A stretch of 64,000 nucleotides of DNA from an uncultured Pirellulaceae bacterium (lineage in GTDB: Bacteria > Planctomycetota > Planctomycetia > Pirellulales > Pirellulaceae): the NCBI GenBank assembly GCA_938084685.1, contig CALKGE010000005.1:186001-250000 (forward strand). The letters are read 5' to 3'. The translations under genes and the position numbers were made by a program. Below, piece after piece: positions 46,332 to 56,112 of the stretch (the first letter of the stretch is position 1; the number at the start of each line of letters is the position of its first letter). The notes beneath the pieces were generated by a model. It was not told the origin of the DNA. It made no database searches and saw nothing but the letters and a program-made list of their open reading frames with translations.

Positions 46332-47588
46332 ATGTTCTATCAGTTTCAAAATCGTTTCCACCACGGGACCAGCCGACGGTTCACCTTCCTGGGCGTCCTC
46401 ATCGGACTGCTGCTGGCACCCTGTTTCGGGCACGCACAGGTTTCAGACCGGTACGAAGCAGCGCGTAAACAGATGGTACATACAGCGGTCATCGGAAGCG
46501 GAGTGAAACATGAACGAGTAATCGAATCGATGTTAAAAACCCCTCGACACGAATTCGTTCCCAGCAACATCCGCAGTCAGGCCTATCTGGATATGGCGCT
46601 GCCTATCGGAGGGCAACAGACGATCTCAGCACCGTTTATCGTGGCCTATATGACCGAAGCACTGGATCCACAACCCACCGATAAGGTATTGGAAATCGGA
46701 ACTGGTAGTGGTTACCAGGCAGCCGTACTTTCTCCGCTGGTCCGCTCGGTCTACTCGATCGAAATAGTGGAAGAACTCGGCTTCAAAGCAAAAGCAACTC
46801 TGCAAAAGCTGAAGTACGCCAATGTGAAGACCAAGGTGGGAGACGGATTCAAAGGTTGGCCTGAATATGCTCCTTTTGACAAGATCATCGTGACATGCTC
46901 GCCCGAACGTGTACCAATTCCACTAGTTCAACAACTCCGGGAAGGAGGCCGGATGGTGATTCCTGTTGGCGAGCGGTATCAGCAGACCATGTACATCATG
47001 CGCAAAGAAAACGGACAACTGAAAGCCGAAGCACTCCGGCCAACCTTGTTCGTACCGATGACCGGCAATGCTGAAGACTATCGGAAAGTGAAACCGGACC
47101 CTCTCCATCCCAGACTCTACAATGCCGACTTTGAAATTGTCAAAAAAGACTATGACTTCATACTCGGATGGTACTATCAACGTCAGGTAAAACTTGTCAA
47201 CGATCGCCAGGCCGTTCAGGGAAGTCACTACGCCAAATTCTCCAATGAGACTCCCGGACTCTCATCACACATGCTGCAAGGGTTCGCCATTGACGGAAGA
47301 AAAATCGGTAGTCTGGGGTTCAGTGTACAAATCCGGTTGGAGGATGTCCGCCAGGGACGTAGCCGGGATGAGCTCCCTCTGATAGCAATCTCCTTTTATG
47401 ACGAAAGCCGCCGGGAAGTCGGCGTCGTTTCACTCGGCCCCTTCATCGGATCACACAACTGGAGCCCTGTGCAGAAAGTTTTACGAGTCCCTATTCAGGC
47501 CCGAGAGGCCATTCTACGTGTCGGGTTGTTTGGTGGAGTAGGGGAGTTCTCGATCGACGACCTGAAACTCCGCTATAACAAACGCTAG
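46332..47588 (+). CDS. exported protein-L-isoaspartate methyltransferase-like protein with extra C-terminal domain
   Basis: About 418 residues from ATG 46332 with GGGAGA upstream. A signal peptide (about 1-36, ending GHAQV) precedes a PCMT domain (about 40-240) with QTISAPFIVAYMTEAL and the SAM-binding loop LEIGTGSGYQAAVLS. PCMT proteins are normally about 210 residues; here about 180 further residues form a beta-rich C-terminal domain (IGSLGFSVQIRLEDV, then REAILRVGLFGG). Repair of aged proteins outside the cytoplasm is plausible, though SAM supply there is a puzzle. Confidence 0.88.
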   Translation: MFYQFQNRFHHGTSRRFTFLGVLIGLLLAPCFGHAQVSDRYEAARKQMVHTAVIGSGVKHERVIESMLKTPRHEFVPSNIRSQAYLDMALPIGGQQTISAPFIVAYMTEALDPQPTDKVLEIGTGSGYQAAVLSPLVRSVYSIEIVEELGFKAKATLQKLKYANVKTKVGDGFKGWPEYAPFDKIIVTCSPERVPIPLVQQLREGGRMVIPVGERYQQTMYIMRKENGQLKAEALRPTLFVPMTGNAEDYRKVKPDPLHPRLYNADFEIVKKDYDFILGWYYQRQVKLVNDRQAVQGSHYAKFSNETPGLSSHMLQGFAIDGRKIGSLGFSVQIRLEDVRQGRSRDELPLIAISFYDESRREVGVVSLGPFIGSHNWSPVQKVLRVPIQAREAILRVGLFGGVGEFSIDDLKLRYNKR

Positions 47589-47742
47589 ACATACCAGATT
47601 ATGCGCTCGCATTGCCTCGCCCCTGCTGTTAAAATGGGCAAAATGAAAAAGATGTGCTTCTCGCCGTGCTGCCATGATGTTCCGGTAGCTGGTAAGTGAA
47701 GTACTGTGAAGCTCCAGTGATGTGAAAAAGCGAGTTTATTCC

Positions 47743-48504
47743 ATGCGCAATCTGAAAATATTAACAATGATGACTGCGATTGCACTTAGTGCTATGGTCA
47801 CACCTCAGGCCGAAGCACAGCTCCTCAATCCATGCTGCCGACCCGTCCGAGTATGTTGCCGCCCCGTCGTCCCTGTGTGCTGCGGACCGGTTATTGTACG
47901 ACGGCCAATCATTCGTAACTCAGCAGCGGAACTTCGAATGGCGCTTCACTATCACTTGAATTACCGCTACTACCGCGGAGCCGTTTACAGTGATTACGTG
48001 ATCGTGGATGATGTCAGCGATGCAACGCCAACCAAAGCAAATCCACATGCAACCGAAAAACCATATCACGAAGAATCAGCAGGGCAGGGTGACTCGGTAT
48101 TGCAACCAGTTCAGCCCCAAGGCTCTGAGGGCTCTGAAGACTCCGATCCGGCTGATCTGCAAGACCCGGCAGACCCGGCCGAAGATCCGGCAGATCCAGC
48201 AGATCCCGACGCTGACGAAGATTCCTTTCAAATCGAACAGCCTACGACAACCACTCTCAAGCTCACCGTTGCTGAAAATGCCATTGTCAAAATCAATGGA
48301 AAAGTAACAAGTTCGACTGGAACGTCACGTACGTTCATTTCTCGTAACCTGGACGCAACAGCCCGCTATCGATATCAAGTCGAAGTCAGCTGGAACGTCG
48401 GTACTTCACAGTACAAGGTCACCGAGACGATTGACATGGTTTCAGGACGCAGCGTTGCCAAGTCATTTACGACACCGTTCAATCCTGCCATTGTGCAAAA
48501 ATAA
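47743..48504 (+). CDS. secreted TIGR03000-domain protein
   Basis: About 253 residues from ATG 47743 (a GTG at 47722 is an alternative). A signal peptide (about 1-26) is followed by a region with paired cysteines (CCRPVRVCCRPVVPVCCGP), an acidic Pro-Ala-Asp repeat region (about 135-165), and a C-terminal domain with VAENAIVKINGKVTSSTGTSRTF and a YRYQVEV strand, the pattern of the planctomycete TIGR03000 domain. The role is unknown; a cell-surface or cell-wall function is likely. It is followed by a strong terminator. Confidence 0.85.
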   Translation: MRNLKILTMMTAIALSAMVTPQAEAQLLNPCCRPVRVCCRPVVPVCCGPVIVRRPIIRNSAAELRMALHYHLNYRYYRGAVYSDYVIVDDVSDATPTKANPHATEKPYHEESAGQGDSVLQPVQPQGSEGSEDSDPADLQDPADPAEDPADPADPDADEDSFQIEQPTTTTLKLTVAENAIVKINGKVTSSTGTSRTFISRNLDATARYRYQVEVSWNVGTSQYKVTETIDMVSGRSVAKSFTTPFNPAIVQK

Positions 48505-48561
48505 CGGTTGAAAATAGCTCTGAATTAGACGTTGCCCATATCGGGCAGTGAATACATACTG

Positions 48562-48606
48562 AAAAGTTCCTTGGGCAGGTAATCGTCTGCCGAAGGAACT
48601 TTTTTT
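48562..48606 (+). terminator. rho-independent terminator of the TIGR03000 gene
   Basis: AAAAGTTCCTT (48562-48572) pairs with AAGGAACTTTT (48593-48603), with an inner GGCAG/CTGCC stem (48574-48578 and 48587-48591), and the T-run continues to 48606. Confidence 0.9.
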
Positions 48607-48663
48607 AATGATAAACAGACCTGATTTCATCTCCTCCCCTCTTACCATAAAGGAAAGATTATC

Positions 48664-49674
48664 GTGTACGAGAACATTGCCTTGGTCGGTGCGACCGGTG
48701 CAGTCGGAACCATTGTGCGTCAATTGCTTGAAGAGCGTAACTTCCCATTTAAGACGATGAGATTCATCGCATCAAAACGCTCGGCCGGTACGAAACTGAC
48801 GTTCAAGGGAAAAGAGTACACTGTGGTGGAACTGGGGCCGGACGCATTTGCAGGCATTGATTTAATCATTGCCAGCACCCCGGACGAAGTAGCTGCCGAA
48901 CTTATTCCATGGGCAAAAGCTGCTGGAGCGGTTGTAGTAGATGAAAGTGGATTCCACAGAATGCTGCCGGACGTTCCTCTGGTCGTCCCGGAAGTGAATC
49001 CGGATGCTGCTCGAAATCATCAAGGGATTATTGCCAGCCCTAACTGCTCGACAACCCAGATGGTGGTTGCCATGAAGCCACTGCATGACGCCGCTCGGAT
49101 TAAGCGAGTGGTTGTCAGTACGTATCAGGCCACCAGCGGGGCTGGACTCGCCGGCAATGTCGATCTGGAGCAGGGAACGAAAGCTGCCGTCAATGGTGAA
49201 TCCTACGAGTACCAAGCGTTTTCACACCCGATTGCCTTCAATCTGATCCCGCAGATCGGATCTCGCAAACATGCAGGCTACACGTCGGAAGAAATGAAGA
49301 TGGTCTGGGAAACTCAGAAGATTTTTGAAGACGAATCTATTCAGGTTTGCCCTACTGCTGTTCGTGTCCCCGTAGCCAACTGTCACAGTGAAAGCATTCT
49401 GGTTGAAACAGAAGAAAAACTGACGGTCGAGCAGGCTCGAGCTCTGTTTGAAGCTCAGGATGGGATCACCGTACTCGACGATTTGGACAACGGAGTATAC
49501 CCCATGCCGAACAACAGTTCAGAGTCGGACGAAGTCTACATCGGCCGCATCCGTGAAGACATTTCATCTCCCAATGGAATTGCTTTTTGGTGTGTCAGTG
49601 ACAACCTTCGCAAAGGTGCTGCCACAAATGCTGTTCAAATTGCGGAGCTGCTGATTCAACAATCCACTGAATAA
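48664..49674 (+). CDS. asd: aspartate-semialdehyde dehydrogenase
   Basis: 336 residues. It reduces aspartyl phosphate to aspartate semialdehyde for lysine/diaminopimelate, threonine and methionine synthesis. The NADP-binding GATGAVG is at about 9-15 and the catalytic C128 in SPNCSTTQ; YQATSGAG and the substrate-binding RVPVANCHSESILVE follow. It starts at GTG 48664 with AAAGGAAAG upstream. It is followed by truA after 23 bases. Confidence 0.97.
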   Translation: MYENIALVGATGAVGTIVRQLLEERNFPFKTMRFIASKRSAGTKLTFKGKEYTVVELGPDAFAGIDLIIASTPDEVAAELIPWAKAAGAVVVDESGFHRMLPDVPLVVPEVNPDAARNHQGIIASPNCSTTQMVVAMKPLHDAARIKRVVVSTYQATSGAGLAGNVDLEQGTKAAVNGESYEYQAFSHPIAFNLIPQIGSRKHAGYTSEEMKMVWETQKIFEDESIQVCPTAVRVPVANCHSESILVETEEKLTVEQARALFEAQDGITVLDDLDNGVYPMPNNSSESDEVYIGRIREDISSPNGIAFWCVSDNLRKGAATNAVQIAELLIQQSTE

Positions 49675-49697
49675 AATAAGAAGTCCGGTTAGTTTCC

Positions 49698-50462
49698 ATG
49701 ACGAAGCATACTTATCGAGGCAAGTTGGCTTACGATGGCACAAAGTATGCCGGCTGGCAGGTGCAACCTGACCAGCGTACCATTCAGGGACTCATGGAAA
49801 CGGCCGTCTTCAAAGTGACGGGTAAAGAAGTCAAAGTATTATCGAGTGGCCGTACCGATGCGGGTGTGCATGCCCACGGACAGGTGATTTCGTTCAAAGT
49901 CGATACTCCTCACCAGCCGGATGTGTTATGCCGAGCGATCAACGCGCACACTCCTTTTGACATTTACCTGCGACACTTGAAAACAACACGTGACGACTTT
50001 CATCCCATTCGTGACGCAGTCAGCAAATGGTATCGCTATATCATGCAACCTGGGCCCATCATGGACCCATTGTCACTCAAATATGCCTGGTCGCATCCCA
50101 AAGCGGTCGATCTGGAAGCAATGCGAGCTGCAGCCCGGCATCTTGTCGGCGAACATGACTTTGTCAGCTTTGAGGCATCTCGAAGTGATCGCAAAACGAC
50201 CGTGCGTAATGTGATGTCACTCGATTTGAATGAACGTCATGAACATGATGCCCGATTTATCACAATCGACATCCGCGCTGATGGTTTTCTTTACAATATG
50301 GTACGCAACATCGTTGGCTCGCTGAGTCGTGTAGGAACCGGGAAAGAAGAACCTGACTGGATTCTGAATGTACTTGCTGCCCGCGACCGCAAAAGAGCAG
50401 GGCAGACCGCCCCGGCGGCGGGACTCTACCTGATGGATGTCGACTACGGAGAAGAGCAGTAA
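49698..50462 (+). CDS. truA: tRNA pseudouridine synthase A
   Basis: 254 residues. It makes pseudouridine at positions 38-40 of tRNA anticodon arms. The catalytic Asp is in SSGRTDAGVHAHGQVISF, with AYDGTKYAGWQVQ near the N terminus and FLYNMVRNIVGSL near the C terminus. Normal length. It lies directly downstream of asd and upstream of a glycosyltransferase. Confidence 0.97.
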   Translation: MTKHTYRGKLAYDGTKYAGWQVQPDQRTIQGLMETAVFKVTGKEVKVLSSGRTDAGVHAHGQVISFKVDTPHQPDVLCRAINAHTPFDIYLRHLKTTRDDFHPIRDAVSKWYRYIMQPGPIMDPLSLKYAWSHPKAVDLEAMRAAARHLVGEHDFVSFEASRSDRKTTVRNVMSLDLNERHEHDARFITIDIRADGFLYNMVRNIVGSLSRVGTGKEEPDWILNVLAARDRKRAGQTAPAAGLYLMDVDYGEEQ

Positions 50463-50501
50463 TATGGACACGAACCCAGCATGGAGGTTTAACCTCTCAC
50501 T

Positions 50502-51665
50502 ATGAAAGTCGTGCATATTATCACTCGGATGATCGTGGGTGGAGCTCAGGAAAATACTCTGCTCAATTGCATCGATCTGATTGATCAGTATGGTGATGAG
50601 GTAACTCTGATCACTGGCCCGTCCGAAGGCCCCGAAGGCCAGTTGCTACAACGCTTCTATCACCCTCAACTAAAAATCATGGAAGCTCCCGCTCTGACTC
50701 GCAACATCAAACCCTGGCAGGACTGGAAAGCCTACCGGCAGATCCGACGCATCCTGGCTGATATCAATCCGGACGTCGTACACACGCATAGTGCCAAAGC
50801 CGGGATACTCGGACGATTGGCTGCCTGGCACCTCAAGGTACCTGCGGTGATTCACACGGTGCACGGAGCTCCCTTTCATCCATATCAGTCTGCTCTGGCT
50901 CGCCGATTCTTCGCTTGCTGTGAACGCTACGCCGCCAAACGCTGTCACCGTCTGCTGTGCGTGGCGGATGCCATGACCGACTTGATGGTGGAGGGCGGGG
51001 TAGCTGATCGGGATCGATTTACGACCGTTTACAGTGGTATGGAAATTGAAGATTACCTGCAGGCGGATCAACATCGTACGGAAGTTCGTGAACAATTTGG
51101 TTTTAACACAAACGACATCGTGGTCGGAAAGATTGCGCGGCTATTCAACCTCAAAGGACATAAATATCTGGTCGCAGCGGCCCAGCAGGTCATTCAGCAA
51201 AATCCACATGTCCACTTTCTGTTAGTCGGCGATGGCTCATTACGCCCGGAGATTGAAGCTCAGATCGAAGCAGGGGGGGTCACCGATCATTTCCACTTCA
51301 CCGGACTTGTCCCTCCAACCGACGTACCACGTTACCTCGGCGGAATGGATATTCTGGCACACACGAGTCTCCGGGAGGGACTGGCCCGCGCGTTACCTCA
51401 GGCGCTATTGGCGGGCAAACCGGTCATCAGTTTCAATATCGACGGCGCACGCGAGGTTTGCATCACGGACGTCACCGGCATCCTGACCAATGCCAAAGAT
51501 GTCGATGCGCTTGCGGAGGCCATCCTTCGGCTCGCCGGGGATGCTGGATTGCGACAGCAACTGGGCGAGGCAGGGCGAGCGAAGTGCCGTGAGATGTACT
51601 CACATCAACTTATGACCGATCGCATTAGAGCCATTTATCAGGAAGTGCTTAACAGCGCAAGCTAA
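50502..51665 (+). CDS. GT4-family glycosyltransferase
   Basis: 387 residues of the GT-B fold. The N-terminal glycine-rich acceptor loop is IITRMIVGGAQENTLL; VHTHSAKAGILGRLAA and the C-terminal donor-site motif REGLARALPQALLAGKPVIS place it in family GT4. It probably builds envelope or extracellular polysaccharide or glycolipid. An AGGTT-type ribosome site is weak. No other polysaccharide genes are adjacent. Confidence 0.92.
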   Translation: MKVVHIITRMIVGGAQENTLLNCIDLIDQYGDEVTLITGPSEGPEGQLLQRFYHPQLKIMEAPALTRNIKPWQDWKAYRQIRRILADINPDVVHTHSAKAGILGRLAAWHLKVPAVIHTVHGAPFHPYQSALARRFFACCERYAAKRCHRLLCVADAMTDLMVEGGVADRDRFTTVYSGMEIEDYLQADQHRTEVREQFGFNTNDIVVGKIARLFNLKGHKYLVAAAQQVIQQNPHVHFLLVGDGSLRPEIEAQIEAGGVTDHFHFTGLVPPTDVPRYLGGMDILAHTSLREGLARALPQALLAGKPVISFNIDGAREVCITDVTGILTNAKDVDALAEAILRLAGDAGLRQQLGEAGRAKCREMYSHQLMTDRIRAIYQEVLNSAS

Positions 51666-51884
51666 GTGTCTGTTTGCTTCCACGGATCATCGCCGACAAA
51701 CCATTTCGTCGAAAGTTAAGTATGTACTTCCTCGCAAAATTCGTCGTTTCCAAAGCGTTTGTCTTTTTGTACACTTCTACAGATACTTGAGTGAACATGT
51801 ACGAGGCGTTATGGGGACAACGCACTCCTGCAAATATCATCAGTACGAATTGGAAATTACAGGTTACACATCAAGGATTCCACA

Positions 51885-52772
51885 GTGGGACACGGAAGAG
51901 ACTTTATCGATCAATATCGGATCATTCGTTCGATCCGTTCGGGCGCCACGTGTCAGATTTTTGAAGCAGTGGATGCCAACACGAATAAAAAAGTTGCCAT
52001 GAAAGTGCTGATGGCTCAGGCCAAGAAAAGCAGGGCCGAGAGAAAGTACTTGCAGCACGAATACGATATTGCCAGTAAACTCGATCATGAAAACGTAATC
52101 CAGGTTTTCGGCGTGCGTACAACCGGCGACGATCCATACCTTTCTCTGGAATTCGGCAAGTATTTGAATCTGAAGCAGCGGCTCCGACTCGATAAAGCTC
52201 TGATGCTTCACCGGGCCAATGTCATTATTGAACAAGCTGCGCTGGGGTTACATCATCTGCATGACCACCGCTGGGTACATTGCGATATCAAACCGGACAA
52301 TTTTCTGGTGGACGATGACGGCGGAACGAAGCTAATTGACTTTGCCCTCTGCCAACCATCACGCACAGGCTTTCTGGCCAAGCTGGGGATTGGCAAGCCC
52401 AAAGGAATTGCTGGAACCCGAAGCTACATGTCTCCTGAGCAAATTCGGCGACGGCCATTGGATATCCGCTCGGATATCTATAGTCTGGGGTGCATGTATT
52501 ACGAGATTGTCACCGGGAAACTCCCATTCACCGGCGCTACTCCTGAACAATTGCTGGTAAAACATTTGCGATCCAAAGCGCCGCCGGCCAACACTCTTAA
52601 TAATAATGTCACACAGGAATTCAGTGACTTGATTGCGGATATGTTGTCCAAGAAAAAGGAACAACGGCCAAATAACCTGGACCGAATGCTGGGGCATCTC
52701 TCTTCGATGCGCGTCTTTCGCAGCATGCCGCCTCATCCTTCCGAAATTGAGCCGCCGGAAGCCGAAGCATAG
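51885..52772 (+). CDS. soluble Ser/Thr protein kinase with atypical catalytic motifs
   Basis: 295 residues from GTG 51885, a Hanks-type kinase without a transmembrane or sensor domain. ATP-binding K40 is in VAMK and its partner E59 in the C helix. The catalytic loop is HCDIKPDN (132-139), so the HRD arginine is replaced and the kinase is non-RD type. The DFG motif reads DFA (152-154). The glycine loop (SIRSGATCQIFEA) is also degenerate, but SPE (183-185), GTRSY and RSDIYSLG are intact. It may be active with altered regulation. No partner phosphatase is nearby. Confidence 0.9.
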   Translation: MGHGRDFIDQYRIIRSIRSGATCQIFEAVDANTNKKVAMKVLMAQAKKSRAERKYLQHEYDIASKLDHENVIQVFGVRTTGDDPYLSLEFGKYLNLKQRLRLDKALMLHRANVIIEQAALGLHHLHDHRWVHCDIKPDNFLVDDDGGTKLIDFALCQPSRTGFLAKLGIGKPKGIAGTRSYMSPEQIRRRPLDIRSDIYSLGCMYYEIVTGKLPFTGATPEQLLVKHLRSKAPPANTLNNNVTQEFSDLIADMLSKKKEQRPNNLDRMLGHLSSMRVFRSMPPHPSEIEPPEAEA

Positions 52773-52910
52773 ATCGCTGGAACTCGAATTAGGAGTTTCT
52801 AAAATCAGGCATACCGTTTACTATGATGGGAATAAGAGACGCGAGCGTATGCAGCAGAAGTGATTTATCGCTCTGTTGAAAACTGTACTCGGAGATTTGA
52901 AGGAAAACCA

Positions 52911-53873
52911 ATGAGTAACGCGGGACCCGGTTTGGTATTTGAACAACCGATTTATGATCTCGAACAGGAACTGGAAACACTCGAAGGCGAGGAAACAGGG
53001 AATGGGCAATCAGCCAAAATTCGAGAGCTGAAAAATCGCATTGCCGATGTTACGCGTGATATTTATGCCAATCTTTCCCCGTGGGAAACCGTTCAGGTAG
53101 CACGTCACCAAAACCGCCCGTATACCCGGGACTACCTCAATCTGGTGTTTGACGAATTTGTTGAACTGCATGGAGATCGCAAATTCGGGGATGACCGAGC
53201 GATCCTGACCGGCTTTGCCAAACTGGACGATCAAAAAGTGATGGTTATCGGCCATCAAAAAGGACGTACGGTCAAAGAGCGAACGGAATGTTTTTTCGGT
53301 TGTGCTCATCCCGAAGGCTATCGTAAAGCGATGCAGAAAATGAAGCTGGCAGCCAAGTTTAAGCTGCCGGTAATCTGCTTTATTGACACTCCCGGCGCCT
53401 ATCCTGGCGTGGGAGCGGAAGAACGGGGCCAGGCATGGGTGATTGCAGAGAACATGTACGAGATGTCCCGGCTGGAAACTCCCATCATTTGCATCGTCAT
53501 TGGTGAAGGTGGATCGGGGGGCGCCCTGGGAATTGGCGTGGGAGACCGTGTCGCGATGCTCGAACACAGTTACTACAGTGTCATCAGCCCGGAGGGATGC
53601 GCAGGAATTCTGTGGAAGAGTCATGAACATGCTCCGAAAGCGGCCGAAGCACTCAAGTTTACTTCGAAACATCTGCCAGGGCTGGGAGTCGTAGACGACA
53701 TCATCACCGAACCACTCGGCGGAGCCCATCGGGATCACCAGCAAATGGCGATTCAGATCAAGCAGTATCTGCTGAAACACCTGAAACAGCTCAAAGAAGA
53801 TTCGGTGGAAGAATTACTTACCAATCGTTATGACAAATTCCGTGTGATGGGTAAGTATCTGGAAGAAGCGTAA
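52911..53873 (+). CDS. accA: acetyl-CoA carboxylase carboxyltransferase subunit alpha
   Basis: About 320 residues from ATG 52911 with GAAGGA upstream. It transfers carboxyl from biotin to acetyl-CoA in the first step of fatty-acid synthesis. Typical sequences are NLSPWETVQVARHQNRPYT, ELHGDRKFGDD and the oxyanion-loop region FIDTPGAYPGVGAEERGQ with GEGGSGGALG. The N-terminal helical segment (about 1-45) is usual for AccA. The partner AccD is not in the window. Confidence 0.97.
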   Translation: MSNAGPGLVFEQPIYDLEQELETLEGEETGNGQSAKIRELKNRIADVTRDIYANLSPWETVQVARHQNRPYTRDYLNLVFDEFVELHGDRKFGDDRAILTGFAKLDDQKVMVIGHQKGRTVKERTECFFGCAHPEGYRKAMQKMKLAAKFKLPVICFIDTPGAYPGVGAEERGQAWVIAENMYEMSRLETPIICIVIGEGGSGGALGIGVGDRVAMLEHSYYSVISPEGCAGILWKSHEHAPKAAEALKFTSKHLPGLGVVDDIITEPLGGAHRDHQQMAIQIKQYLLKHLKQLKEDSVEELLTNRYDKFRVMGKYLEEA

Positions 53874-54234
53874 CACGGCAAATCGTCCGTCCGTTCCAGC
53901 ATTTGATTCGCCAAAGAAACGATCTCGGCAACCGTTTATGTTGCCAACCGGCGATCATCGAGCAGCCGGCATAGATCAGCCCTCGACTCTCGTCGCGTAT
54001 TCGGTCTGAAGTCAATTTCGAGTCCAATCTGGCGTATGACATGGCAGAGCACCCCAAAACGCTTGTTTTTCCGCCTTTTTCACCCAATCACCAACGTCCG
54101 ATAATGTTTCTTATGTTCGGTTTGGCATAGGTATGGTTCTGGAATGCCCCAGCCATCAAACTTCGCGTTTACCCTGGCTGAGTGTAAAATATACAGATTC
54201 CCAATCCGCTTGTCCTCGGTAACCACTCCCCCAA
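53874..54234. other. 361-bp intergenic region
   Basis: The only structure noticed is a 6-bp stem, GGCAAC (53927-53932) with GTTGCC (53940-53945), without a T-run. The frame open on the minus strand across this region lacks a ribosome site and family resemblance. The promoter of the CRTAC1 gene presumably lies in the last 100 bases, where TAAAATAT occurs near 54185. Confidence 0.45.
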
Positions 54235-56094
54235 ATGCTCCCCCGATTTCCAGCCAGCTGCTATCCCGCATTCACCATTCTGCTGATCAGCCTGACGCTG
54301 TTGGCCGGCTGTGATTCCGAAAACCGACCCGCCCAACCAGACCCGGCTGAAACCACCATCGAGCAACCATCTGACGATTCGCCGCAGAACTCACAAAACC
54401 CAGATTCAACGAACGGCCAAGCCAGCCAAGCCACTCAAGCCAGCCAGATCAGCCCGGAAGATAATCTTCCAGAACCACCAAGCAACCTCCGCTTTAAAAT
54501 ACTCGAAACAGGTCCTGACTTTTCGTATCAAAACGGCGAAGAAGCTGGACACGTCACCATGGTCGAAACACTCGGAGGCGGCGTGGCGCTGTTTGATTAT
54601 AACAATGACGGTCTACTCGATATCCTGCTTACCGGAGGCGGAAGATTTGGTGAAGATCGCAAAGAGGCAACCGAAATCTTCGGACACCCGCCCGCACTCT
54701 TTCAAAACAACGGTGACTTGACCTTCACCGACATGACGACTCAGGCCGGACTGGACCACAATGACTTCTATAGCCATGGAGCGATCACGCAGGACTATGA
54801 TAACGATGGCTTCGTCGACCTGGTAATTACCGGCTACGGAGGAATACTCGTTTTCCATAACAACGGCGATGGAACTTTTGAAGAAGTCGCTCAACAATTG
54901 CATCTGCCCAAGGATCTGTGGAGCGTCGGCGCGGCTTGGGGTGATATCAATAACGATGGTATTCTGGAACTGTATGTCGCTCAGTACATCGATTGGTCCT
55001 TCGCCAACCACCCCTTCTGCACCGGACAGGATTCAAATTTCCTCTCGCAACAAACGGTCGATAATCGACGCGATATCTGTTCGCCCCGGGACTTCGCTCC
55101 CCTGCCCGACTTCCTGCTGCAATTCAATGACGAAGCAACCCTTGTCGATATCTCCAGGCAGGCAGGAATTGATCAGGCCGGCAAAGGACTCGGAGTCCTC
55201 ATGGCCGATGTAGACCTGGATGGCGATCTCGATATCTACGTCACCAATGACACCGTCGCCAACTTCCTCTGGACCAACCAGGGAGACGGAACGTTTGCCG
55301 AGACGGCTACGTTGTGCGGAGTCGGATTCGATAACAACGGCAATGCCGATGGCAGTATGGGAATCGACATGGGCGACTTCAACATGGATGGCCTGCCAGA
55401 TCTGTTTGTCACCAACTTCCAAAACGAACAATTTGCGCTTTATAAAAACATCGGCAATGCACTTTTTCAGCATGTCAGCAGTGCCAGTGGACTGCTCAGC
55501 TTCCAAAGTGTCTATGTCGGCTGGGGCACCACGTTTATGGATGCCGATCGTGATGGCGACGAAGATCTGTTTATCGCCAACGGTCACGTGAAACTCTACC
55601 CCACGGATGCAACCATCGCTCAGTGGCCCATCGCCTTGGAAAATATCGAAGGCCGGTATGCCAAAGTCAACAAAAGTGTGGGCAGCTATTTCACCTCGGC
55701 TCACAAAGGTCGTGGAATCGCCCAGGGCGATCTGGACAACGACGGAGATTTAGATCTGGTTTACACGCATATCAACGAACGCTGCTCCATACTGATCAAC
55801 GAAACCAGTAATGACAATCAATGGCTCTCCTTGAAACTGGTCGGACGGCAAAGTAACCGCGCTGCTGTCGGCGCACTGGTTACCCTGGTGACAGACCAGC
55901 AGAAACAGGTTCGCCAGATCAAGGGTGGCTCCAGCTACGCCTCCAGCAATGACCCACGCCTCTTCTTCGGTTTTCCGCAGGACCAGAAACTTGAATCGGT
56001 TACTATCCGCTGGCCCAACGGCATGGAACAAACCATTCCAACGCCTGCAGCCAACACCGCACTCACTGTCCTGCAACCCCATAGCACCCCCTAA
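54235..56094 (+). CDS. CRTAC1-type lipoprotein with FG-GAP repeats and ASPIC/UnbV domain
   Basis: 619 residues. A lipoprotein signal ends in the lipobox LLAGC (about 22-26). A low-complexity Gln/Ser/Pro linker is followed by repeated FG-GAP/VCBS calcium-binding units (DYNNDGLLDILLTGGG, DYDNDGFVDLVITG, DVDLDGDLDIYVTND, DLDNDGDLDLVYTH) forming a beta propeller. A C-terminal ASPIC/UnbV domain (about 535-610) has AVGALVTLVTDQQKQVRQI and IRWPNGMEQ. It is very likely surface or periplasmic; the ligand is unknown. It is followed 18 bases later by a TPR lipoprotein, a recurrent planctomycete pairing. Confidence 0.93.
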   Translation: MLPRFPASCYPAFTILLISLTLLAGCDSENRPAQPDPAETTIEQPSDDSPQNSQNPDSTNGQASQATQASQISPEDNLPEPPSNLRFKILETGPDFSYQNGEEAGHVTMVETLGGGVALFDYNNDGLLDILLTGGGRFGEDRKEATEIFGHPPALFQNNGDLTFTDMTTQAGLDHNDFYSHGAITQDYDNDGFVDLVITGYGGILVFHNNGDGTFEEVAQQLHLPKDLWSVGAAWGDINNDGILELYVAQYIDWSFANHPFCTGQDSNFLSQQTVDNRRDICSPRDFAPLPDFLLQFNDEATLVDISRQAGIDQAGKGLGVLMADVDLDGDLDIYVTNDTVANFLWTNQGDGTFAETATLCGVGFDNNGNADGSMGIDMGDFNMDGLPDLFVTNFQNEQFALYKNIGNALFQHVSSASGLLSFQSVYVGWGTTFMDADRDGDEDLFIANGHVKLYPTDATIAQWPIALENIEGRYAKVNKSVGSYFTSAHKGRGIAQGDLDNDGDLDLVYTHINERCSILINETSNDNQWLSLKLVGRQSNRAAVGALVTLVTDQQKQVRQIKGGSSYASSNDPRLFFGFPQDQKLESVTIRWPNGMEQTIPTPAANTALTVLQPHSTP

Positions 56095-56112
56095 CGTCAT
56101 CCAAACTTCCCC

